Source of the DNA: Streptomyces regalis
GTDB taxonomy: Bacteria; Actinomycetota; Actinomycetes; Streptomycetales; Streptomycetaceae
Reading direction: 5' to 3'
Length of the DNA: 7,100 nucleotides
Assembly: GCF_001509475.1 (NCBI RefSeq)
Contig: NZ_LLZG01000119.1
Span: 1-7,100, forward strand
Shown here: piece by piece, positions 1 to 5,275 of the stretch
Position numbering within the stretch: position 1 is the stretch's first letter
Layout of the letters: each line of letters starts with the position of its first letter
The notes under the pieces: generated by a model
The model's input: the letters and a program-made list of their open reading frames with translations, nothing else
Databases searched by the model: none
Told to the model about the DNA's origin: nothing
Made by a program: the position numbers and the translations under genes

Positions 1-99
1 CACGGGCGATCTTGGTCGAGAACCCGTCTACCAGGAGCTTCGTCGTTGCGCAGGACAGTCCAACTCGCGGTCAGACACCGCCAGCTTGCAAAGGGCTCA
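1..99. repeat. 99-bp inverted repeat, left copy (edge of a repeated, IS-like element)
   Basis: These bases are an exact reverse complement of 7002-7100; identity stops at base 100 (a here, against g expected from 7001). Read outward from the unique DNA the repeat starts TGAGCCCTTTGCAAGC. That resembles the tip of an insertion-sequence end, although I cannot assign a family. One frame (outward, from base 98) stays open to the window edge with no recognisable transposase motif. The sequence runs off the window, so the full element is not visible. A 99-bp repeat reaching exactly both window ends suggests a contig bounded by copies of a multi-copy element. Confidence 0.9.
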
Positions 100-126
100 A
101 TCTCAGCTGCCGTCCTTACCCTGGAT

Positions 127-214
127 CGGCACCGCTGATAACGGTCAGGGAGCCTCTTCAGCGGTGCCGCTAGAGGCTCAGTGGCTGGAAGCTGACTATG
201 TGCCACAAGTCAGC
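127..214. other. Cluster of interlocked inverted repeats between the terminal repeat and dedA-family gene
   Basis: Four perfect inverted repeats lie within 88 bases. Stem A is 127-138 with 158-169 (12 bp, CGGCACCGCTGA and its complement). Stem B is 150-157 with 172-179 (8 bp, GAGCCTCT). Stem C is 191-197 with 208-214 (7 bp, GCTGACT). Stem D is 181-185 with 202-206 (5 bp, GTGGC). A and B interlock, as do C and D, so each pair is either mutually exclusive or a pseudoknot. No T-tract follows on either strand. It could be a structured 5' region, a recombination or resolution site, or the remains of a terminator from a gene now beyond the repeat. The rest of 100-286 shows no convincing gene. Confidence 0.5.
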
Positions 215-286
215 CGTGCCATGGGCCTGATACTAGAGATCATCTGCTTTGCTCATGTACCCAGCTGATTCAGGAGCCCGGAAACA

Positions 287-982
287 GTGGAACCCCTACA
301 CACGCTCGCGCTCGGCCCAGAGTGGCTGTCTCCGGACTATCTGATCTCACACTTCGGCCTGATCGGCATCCTGGTCATCGTCTTCGCCGAATCGGGGCTC
401 TTCGCGTTCCTGCCGGGCGACTCGCTGCTGTTTACGGCGGGCCTGCTGGTCGCGGACGGGAAGTACATCACCCAGCCGCTGTGGCTGGTCTGCACCCTGA
501 TCGCGGCCGCCGCGATCATCGGTGACCAGGTCGGTTACATGATCGGCAAGTTCTTCGGCCCGAAGCTGTTCAACCGGCCGAACTCCAAGCTCTTCAAACG
601 GGAGAACCTGGATAAAGCTCATGAGTTCATGGAGCGGCACGGCCCGAAGGCCATCGTGCTCGCCCGCTTCGTGCCAATCATCCGGACCTTTGCGCCAATG
701 GTCGCAGGAGCCGGCTCAATGAAGTACCGGACCTTCCTCACCTACAACGTGATCGGCGGCATCGGCTGGGGGGCCGGTGTCACGGTGGCTGGCTATTTTC
801 TCGGACAGATCGCGTTCATCCGGGAGCACGTTGAATCGATCTTGGTGTTGATCGTGCTCATCTCGGTGGTCCCCGTGATCTTCGAAGTGCTCAAGGCTCG
901 CAAGGAGGCCAAGACCGCAGGCACTAGCAGGCCAGCAAATATCGAGCCAACGGCCTCGCGTGATCCTCGCATCAGGCAGTAA
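287..982 (+). CDS. DedA family integral membrane protein (SNARE-associated/VTT domain)
   Basis: This encodes 231 residues, close to the usual length of bacterial DedA proteins (PF09335), polytopic inner-membrane proteins linked to lipid-carrier or phospholipid handling and envelope homeostasis. The GTG start at 287 is preceded by AGGAG at 272-276. Visible family features are the N-terminal re-entrant segment with Glu35 and the FLPGDSLL stretch (Asp45), the hydrophobic segment around 63-85, the basic ARFVPIIRTFAP motif at 126-137 (Arg127 and Arg133), and GAGSMKYRTF followed by a hydrophobic stretch with Trp161. A further membrane segment lies at about 183-200, before a basic, hydrophilic tail. 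The gene converges on the methyltransferase gene and is not co-transcribed with the peptide cluster. It may be an unrelated neighbour or help with self-protection; nothing here decides that. The substrate is unknown. Confidence 0.92.
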   Translation: MEPLHTLALGPEWLSPDYLISHFGLIGILVIVFAESGLFAFLPGDSLLFTAGLLVADGKYITQPLWLVCTLIAAAAIIGDQVGYMIGKFFGPKLFNRPNSKLFKRENLDKAHEFMERHGPKAIVLARFVPIIRTFAPMVAGAGSMKYRTFLTYNVIGGIGWGAGVTVAGYFLGQIAFIREHVESILVLIVLISVVPVIFEVLKARKEAKTAGTSRPANIEPTASRDPRIRQ

Positions 983-1009
983 ACGTTTTTTGGTCTTGTA
1001 TTTTGGAAG

Positions 1010-1049
1010 AGAGCGGGCAGACCGGCGAGGCGAGGATGCTGCCCGCTCT
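1010..1049. terminator. Hairpin between convergent genes, probable bidirectional terminator
   Basis: Bases 1010-1020 (AGAGCGGGCAG) pair perfectly with 1039-1049 (CTGCCCGCTCT), an 11-bp GC-rich stem with an 18-base loop. It lies between the DedA stop at 982 and the methyltransferase stop at 1082, so it can serve both transcripts. There is no clear T-run on either side, which is common for actinomycete terminators but lowers certainty. Confidence 0.65.
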
Positions 1050-1081
1050 GGCACAGCCAGTTCGGATGCACACCCCAGTAG

Positions 1082-2128
1082 TCAGGCCACTGGAGTGCAT
1101 TCGATGATCGAGGACCCCGAACCCATCCGTTGAACTTGCCCCACCTCAAGTCCCGCGGTGCCCGCGAGATCCGTGTATTCGGCCAGAGTCCTCTCCCGCC
1201 CCCCGAAGGTCGCCATCATCCGCATGTCCATCCCGGTGATCCGGCGGCCTGTCTGGGCGTCCCCCATGACGTGCTCGACGATGGCAACTCGGCCATTGCG
1301 TGTCACCGCTTCCGCGCATCGGCGCAGGATCTGGGTTGCTTCGGCGTCTGGCCAGTCGTGCAGGATGAATGACAGTAGGTAGAAGTCGGCGTCCGGGGGC
1401 AGTGGATCGAAGAAGCTCCCTGATGCCGCACGACATCGGTTCGCGAGTCCCTCCTCCTCGAAGTGGCGTCCAGCCGCCGCTGCCGTGGCAGGGAGGTCGA
1501 CGAGGATGCCGGACAGGTGGGGGTTGCGCTTGGCGATCTGAACCAGCTGGCGTCCGGTGCCTCCGCCGACATCCACCATGCTCGAAACCCCATTCCAGTC
1601 CACGGCCGCAGCGATCTCAAGGGCGGCCGTGGTCCTCTCGGAGGCCATCAGGGCGTCGAAGGATGCACCCAGCTCCGGGTCCTCGCTGAGGTCATCCCAG
1701 AATGGTCTGCCGAACACACCTGGGTAGGCTGGCTGACCGGTGCGCACCGCCTCCAGGAGACCGAAGAACGCCAAGTCCGATCTTCCGAGGGCACTGGTCG
1801 TGTCGAGCCAAGGTCGCAGTCCTGCGGGGTGATCCGATCGCAGGACATCTCCGAGGTTGGTCAGCTCGAAACCCCCGGAGGGACGTTCCACCAAGATGCC
1901 GACTGCGGCGAGATGGCGCATGAGACGCAGGAGGGATCCCTTGTCGGTGCAGGTGGTGACGGCGATCCGATCCGGGCTGTGGATCCCCTGACCGATGAGA
2001 TCCGGGATCTTGAGAGTCGCGGCGACTCGGATGGCCATGGGAGTGGAGATGCTGGAGAGCACCAGTACGCGTGTGACATCTTGATCGTTTGCAGAGGTAT
2101 TCTGCCGAGGTTCTGCCGCGTCTACCAA
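1082..2128 (-). CDS. SAM-dependent O-methyltransferase (PF00891, small-molecule/polyketide OMT type)
   Basis: This is a 348-residue protein, the normal length for this family. An N-terminal winged-helix dimerisation region (about 25-95) precedes a Rossmann methyltransferase domain. SAM motif I is VDVGGGTGRQL at 185-195. ILVDLP at 208-213 is the strand carrying the ribose-binding acid. SFILHDWPDAEA at 253-264 contains His257, the usual catalytic base, and VAIVEHVM at 281-288 follows. The start is TTG at 2126-2128: an in-frame TGA lies three codons upstream, and GGAAGGA lies 12 bases before it. The gene begins 28 bases after the P450 stop, so it is the last gene of the leftward operon. Family members usually methylate phenol or hydroxyl groups. 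Given the linked peptide gene, a Tyr hydroxyl or an acidic side chain of the peptide is a reasonable substrate, but this is inferred. Confidence 0.9.
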   Translation of the reverse strand: MVDAAEPRQNTSANDQDVTRVLVLSSISTPMAIRVAATLKIPDLIGQGIHSPDRIAVTTCTDKGSLLRLMRHLAAVGILVERPSGGFELTNLGDVLRSDHPAGLRPWLDTTSALGRSDLAFFGLLEAVRTGQPAYPGVFGRPFWDDLSEDPELGASFDALMASERTTAALEIAAAVDWNGVSSMVDVGGGTGRQLVQIAKRNPHLSGILVDLPATAAAAGRHFEEEGLANRCRAASGSFFDPLPPDADFYLLSFILHDWPDAEATQILRRCAEAVTRNGRVAIVEHVMGDAQTGRRITGMDMRMMATFGGRERTLAEYTDLAGTAGLEVGQVQRMGSGSSIIECTPVA

Positions 2129-2156
2129 GATTGATCAGGGTCCTTCCGTGCGCTGT

Positions 2157-3344
2157 TCACCGCTCCACCTGGATGGGGAGAGCCTTGGGGCCGAAGATTC
2201 CCAGCTCGTAGAACTCCATATCCTCTATGCCTCCTACCTTAATTTCAGAGAACTCTTCGAGGATCATGGGTATGGCAATCTCTGCTTCCAGGTAGGCGAG
2301 CGGAGCACCCAGGCAGTAGTGAATTCCCCGGCCGAATGCGATGTGAGGATTGATGCCGCGATGGATGTCGAACAGGTCCGCGGCCTGAATTTCCTCTTCG
2401 TCGCGATTGGCTGAGAGGGTCCAGGCCAGGATCATCTGGCCTGCAGGCACAACTATACCGCTCAGTTCGACGTCATGCTTGGTGACCCTTCCTACCTGCG
2501 TGAAGGGCGACCGATAGCGCATCACTTCGTCGATTACCGGCCGCAACAGAGACGGATTTGCGCGAAGATCCCGCAACGCGTCGGGAAATTCATTGAAGCA
2601 CAGCAGAGTGTTGCCGAGCATTACGGTGGTCGTGAGATGTCCGGCAAGGAAGAGGAGGCCGGCGAAGTTCACGATCTCTTCGTCGGTAAGTCGCTCACCG
2701 TCGACCTCAGCCTGAACGAGGCGACTCATCAGGTCGTCCCGAGGAGCCTCCCGTCGAGCCCTGCACAGTTCCGCCAGGTAACCGTTGAAGTCACGCCCAA
2801 TAAGCTCGACCGACTTCAGGAAGTCCTCGTCGATTGGCCCGTCCACTGCAACAGCGACCTGTGCCTCGGACATCCCTCGCATGCCAGCCCAGTCCCTTTT
2901 CGGAATGCCCAGGAGCTCTGCAATCACCATCATCGGCAAGGGATAGGTGAAGTGTTGTACGAAATCGAAGAACCGTTCGCTGGACACGTTCCGGAGCAGG
3001 GATGTCGCAATCTGCCGGATTCTGGGTTCGAGATCCCGTACGACTTTCGGGGTGAACGCGGCGCTGACGATCCTTCGGAGTTTTCTGTGATCCGGAGGGT
3101 CGGTCAGCATGATATTTCCCCGGGCGAACTCTTTGGACTCAGGAACTACCTGGAGAATGTCTGACGAGAACGCTTCGGTGTCTGACATGATGCGGAGAAC
3201 GTCGGCCCGCCGGAATGCCTGCCAGATACCAGTTTTCTTGTCCTTGCAGACGGGTGCCTCCTTGCGCATTCTGCGCAGCCAGGCGATCAGGGCTTCTCCG
3301 CCGTCGGAGACGGGTGGCGGAGCTGTACGAATGACACTTGTCAC
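2157..3344 (-). CDS. Cytochrome P450 monooxygenase
   Basis: The 395-residue soluble bacterial P450 has all its landmarks. DPPDHRKLRR (82-91) is the helix C region. The I-helix is at about 228-245 with AGHLTTT at 234-240. The ExxR motif is E273-V-M-R276. The haem loop FGRGIHYCLG (337-346) supplies Cys344 as the iron ligand. The start is GTG at 3344, with GGAG seven bases upstream. The gene starts 46 bases after the YcaO stop and ends 28 bases before the methyltransferase, fitting one operon. Leu237 sits where most bacterial P450s have the Asp or Glu of the acid-alcohol pair, although Thr238 is kept. EEEIQAADLFD (316-326) replaces the common PxxFxxPxxFD. Third-position GC is lower than in typical Streptomyces genes. 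It probably oxidises or cross-links the peptide product, and needs an external ferredoxin and reductase not present here. Confidence 0.95.
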   Translation of the reverse strand: MTSVIRTAPPPVSDGGEALIAWLRRMRKEAPVCKDKKTGIWQAFRRADVLRIMSDTEAFSSDILQVVPESKEFARGNIMLTDPPDHRKLRRIVSAAFTPKVVRDLEPRIRQIATSLLRNVSSERFFDFVQHFTYPLPMMVIAELLGIPKRDWAGMRGMSEAQVAVAVDGPIDEDFLKSVELIGRDFNGYLAELCRARREAPRDDLMSRLVQAEVDGERLTDEEIVNFAGLLFLAGHLTTTVMLGNTLLCFNEFPDALRDLRANPSLLRPVIDEVMRYRSPFTQVGRVTKHDVELSGIVVPAGQMILAWTLSANRDEEEIQAADLFDIHRGINPHIAFGRGIHYCLGAPLAYLEAEIAIPMILEEFSEIKVGGIEDMEFYELGIFGPKALPIQVER

Positions 3345-3390
3345 GGCGATGCTCCCAGATGGGCAGGTATTTGCGTCGAGCAGACCAGCT

Positions 3391-4644
3391 TCAACGGCTG
3401 GCGAGGCCGGCCATGAATGACTTCCCCCGCAGGCCAGGAAGCACGAACTGGCCCTTGAGGGTGAGCATGAAGCGTTCGAGTCCGGGGATCAGGATCTGAA
3501 CAACGCTGACACCGCTGTCGAAGGTGTGCGTCACATGCCGGTAGACCTCCAGGCCGCGCGCATGCAGCGCTTCCATGAGTGCCTTGAGATGTGCTTCAGG
3601 TCCTTCCAGGGAGTCGGACCGGACGAAGGGGACGGTCTCCGCGCGGGACAGGGCCTCTGTCAGGTTGAACTCTGCACATGCCACTAGCTTCGGGTAGTTC
3701 CGCACCAGGTGCGTGGAGGGGACGATCGTTGTGCCCTCGCGTGCGGCCACCTGGAAAATCTGAAGCAGCTCCGTCAGAGCGCGATAGACGGAGTACGTAG
3801 TGGAGAGCGAGGCGCCTGTACCCCGCCAATAGGCGCCGTCAGGGCCCGGGGCTACGTACGCGAGCGTGACAGGGACACCATTGTCGGTGGTCATGTCTAT
3901 GAGGTAGACGCGGTCACCGACGACTTGCTCTGCGTAGGAGAGAAGTTCCTGCAGGTCCATTGGAAGGGTCTGGGGGTCGATGGTCGCAAGGACCGGATCG
4001 GGCGAGAGGAAGCCGCGTAAGGCGATCAGAGAAAGGGCATCCCGCTCGATCACCTCGTTGATGGCATGCACGGTAGCTTCGGTGACGTTGGCGCCGATCG
4101 CACTGCCGTTGTTGCTCGCGTAGCGGCCTACCGAGCCGTAGTTGTAGTTGTCGCCCAGGCGGCGCCGCCGCAACTCGCTTTCGCCCTCAGTCCACCAGAC
4201 GGAGGAGAGGAACAGAGGCACCTGGATACGACTGGCGTCGTGCAGGGCTTCGTACTCAAGGCATGACAGCGACGTGTCGTCGCCGTCCTTCAAGAGGGCG
4301 ACTGCCCCGTCGGCGCTGAGCGCAGGCTGGGCGGCTACTCGGTGAGCCGGCACGAGGGAGAGCTTCTTGTCGTCGAAGAGAAACCCGTCGAGGAACTGGT
4401 GCTCGATGGCCTCGTAGACGGAACCGACGCGCGCCATGAACCCATGCCCCTTACCGGTGCCGGGTATCCCGCCGAGTTGGTCCGTCCCTCTCCGGAGCTC
4501 GCACCGGCAGGCGCCCGGGTCCCCATCCAGTTTGATGAAGTCTGCGGTGAGGCCGATCTCGGCGAGGGTGTCGTGGGCCTTCTGCCAGGCTTCCTCAAGG
4601 CTGAACGATCGTTCCCCGGAAACTGCAGATCCGTAGGCATCCAT
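3391..4644 (-). CDS. Stand-alone YcaO-domain enzyme (ATP-dependent peptide backbone activation)
   Basis: This is a 417-residue YcaO protein (PF02624). These enzymes use ATP to phosphorylate a peptide-bond oxygen so that a nucleophile can attack, giving azolines, thioamides or amidines. All three ATP-site blocks are visible: GTGKGHGF with a downstream EAIEH (62-82), SNNGSAIGANVTEA plus NEVIERDAL (177-204), and GTGASLS with RALTELLQ (275-295). The C-terminus ends LASR and lacks the Pro-rich tail seen in many azoline-forming YcaOs. No E1-like, ThiF-like or TfuA partner is encoded nearby, so it probably acts alone, as the bottromycin YcaOs do. The ATG at 4644 is chosen because GGAG lies five bases upstream; a GTG at 4704 would start inside the palindrome. 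A rare TTA Leu codon occurs at 4018-4020 (residue 209). The substrate is probably the peptide encoded just upstream. Confidence 0.93.
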   Translation of the reverse strand: MDAYGSAVSGERSFSLEEAWQKAHDTLAEIGLTADFIKLDGDPGACRCELRRGTDQLGGIPGTGKGHGFMARVGSVYEAIEHQFLDGFLFDDKKLSLVPAHRVAAQPALSADGAVALLKDGDDTSLSCLEYEALHDASRIQVPLFLSSVWWTEGESELRRRRLGDNYNYGSVGRYASNNGSAIGANVTEATVHAINEVIERDALSLIALRGFLSPDPVLATIDPQTLPMDLQELLSYAEQVVGDRVYLIDMTTDNGVPVTLAYVAPGPDGAYWRGTGASLSTTYSVYRALTELLQIFQVAAREGTTIVPSTHLVRNYPKLVACAEFNLTEALSRAETVPFVRSDSLEGPEAHLKALMEALHARGLEVYRHVTHTFDSGVSVVQILIPGLERFMLTLKGQFVLPGLRGKSFMAGLASR

Positions 4645-4653
4645 TCCTTCTCC
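4645..4653 (-). promoter_or_regulatory. Ribosome binding site deciding the YcaO start
   Basis: On the minus strand GGAGAAGGA runs directly into ATG at 4644-4642, with GGAG five bases before the start. The frame is open further upstream to a GTG at 4704. That codon lies inside the 38-bp palindrome with no good Shine-Dalgarno site, so the ATG is preferred. Confidence 0.75.
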
Positions 4654-4678
4654 ATCTCTCGCGCCTGCTGGGAAGTGG

Positions 4679-4720
4679 AAAACCCGAAGGGTGGGCACGT
4701 GCACGTGCCCACCCTTCGGG
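4679..4720 (-). terminator. 38-bp perfect palindrome plus TTTT: intrinsic terminator/attenuator between peptide gene and YcaO gene
   Basis: Bases 4683-4720 are a perfect 38-bp palindrome with no unpaired centre (half-site CCCGAAGGGTGGGCACGTG). On the minus strand it is followed by TTTT (4682-4679). It begins six bases after the stop of the 34-residue peptide gene and ends before the YcaO ribosome binding site. This is the classic place for a partial terminator in a RiPP operon: the peptide message is made in excess and stabilised at its 3' end, while the enzyme genes are reached by read-through. A dyad operator or a separate promoter for ycaO is a less likely reading. Confidence 0.85.
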
Positions 4721-4726
4721 GTGCTG

Positions 4727-4831
4727 CTAGCCCTGCTGGAGGCCGAGCTCCTCCAGGGTCTGCTCCTCCGTGGCGGTCAGCTCAGCGTCGCTGTCCGGCT
4801 TGATGCTGAGGTACATCTCGTAGAAACCCAT
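4727..4831 (-). CDS. Putative RiPP precursor peptide, 34 residues, N-terminal core with bottromycin-like follower
   Basis: Minus-strand translation from ATG at 4831 to TAG gives 34 residues. The start has an ideal AGGAGG five bases upstream. The peptide begins MGFYEMYLSI, passes through a KPDSD linker, and ends in an acidic helix-like segment of pattern A-E-L-T-A-x-E-x3-L-E-x2-G-x3-G (residues 16-34). Only four residues follow Gly30, so there is no room for a normal C-terminal core; residues 2 to about 10 are the likely product. From memory, the bottromycin precursor has the same Met-Gly start and the same follower pattern (A-E-L-S-A-x-E-x3-L-E-x2-G-x3-G), with Cys9 where this peptide has Ser9. 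There is no Cys. The gene sits immediately upstream of a YcaO gene and is followed by a strong hairpin terminator. No database match could be tested. Confidence 0.85.
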   Translation of the reverse strand: MGFYEMYLSIKPDSDAELTATEEQTLEELGLQQG

Positions 4832-4836
4832 CTCTG

Positions 4837-4842
4837 CCTCCT
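4837..4842 (-). promoter_or_regulatory. Strong Shine-Dalgarno site of the precursor peptide gene
   Basis: The minus strand reads AGGAGG, then five bases (CAGAG), then ATG at 4831. This is the best ribosome binding site in the window. It fixes the start at Met1 rather than at the internal Met6, which has no such site. Confidence 0.85.
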
Positions 4843-5275
4843 GGTTCGTCGCAGAGGCCGCCTGCGGCAGTCGTGACGATGCCCGCAGTCAGGTGCGGCC
4901 GCCCTTGGTTGAGGACTTGATCAGCTTTCGCGGCGAGATCCCCACGGGTCAACCATGTGTCGACAAGTTCCCTCAAATCTGGACAACGTCGAGGGGGCTT
5001 GATCGGCACCCCCGATCTCGACAGCACTCACCTGCAACGTTGCGGTCTCGAAGTGATGCAGGGCGCACGGATCTCACAATATAACCATCCAAATGAGCCA
5101 ATGTTTTCGTTCCTTTCGGGACCAGCGTGGCCGGATTGGCGCAACCCCTGCGGTGTTCATGGCAGAAAGAAGGTCCGTTCAGGCCATTGTCCAAAAACGT
5201 CGATCACCACTCGGGGTGCGCATCTCACATTGACTGGCAATGGCGCGGAGTAGGTCATACGTGGAAGATGGTCAG
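4843..5275. other. Divergent intergenic region between precursor peptide and DUF885 genes
   Basis: No convincing protein gene lies here. It must hold the promoters for the leftward peptide operon and the rightward peptidase gene. A strong dyad spans 4988-5022: GTCGAG (4988-4993) pairs with CTCGAC (5017-5022), and either GATCGG/CCGATC or GGGGG/CCCCC can pair inside it. A weaker 6-bp stem (4862-4867 with 4883-4888) lies in the peptide gene's 5' leader. An AT-rich patch around 5075-5115 (including ATATAA) is the likeliest promoter core, but I find no clear -35 partner. TTGACT at 5230-5235 could be a -35 for the rightward gene, although the -10 candidate TAGGTC (5251-5256) is poorly spaced. A regulator binding the dyad could coordinate both directions. 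Confidence 0.5.

Noticed and set aside
86..268. 60-codon ORF starting inside the left repeat and running toward the DedA gene
   Set aside because: It starts in the repeat, crosses the hairpin cluster, has no ribosome site and resembles no family. It was not counted as a second peptide gene.
1463..2134. 223-codon plus-strand ORF
   Set aside because: It is antisense to the methyltransferase gene. It is a GC-rich shadow frame with no recognisable domain.
2475..3164. 229-codon plus-strand ORF
   Set aside because: It lies entirely antisense to the P450 gene, whose motifs are unmistakable, and shows no family signature.
4645..4704. Upstream extension of the YcaO gene to a GTG at 4704
   Set aside because: The extra 20 codons begin inside the 38-bp palindrome, without a Shine-Dalgarno site. 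The ATG at 4644 has GGAG at a proper distance.
4782..5027. 81-codon minus-strand ORF across the upstream region and overlapping the precursor gene
   Set aside because: It overlaps most of the peptide gene in another frame, has no good ribosome site, and has no recognisable motif. The 34-residue ORF has far better translation signals.
5159..5233. Possible 24-residue plus-strand peptide (starts MAERRSVQ) upstream of the DUF885 gene
   Set aside because: No Shine-Dalgarno site precedes it, the composition is simply basic, and it lacks any similarity to the precursor's follower pattern.
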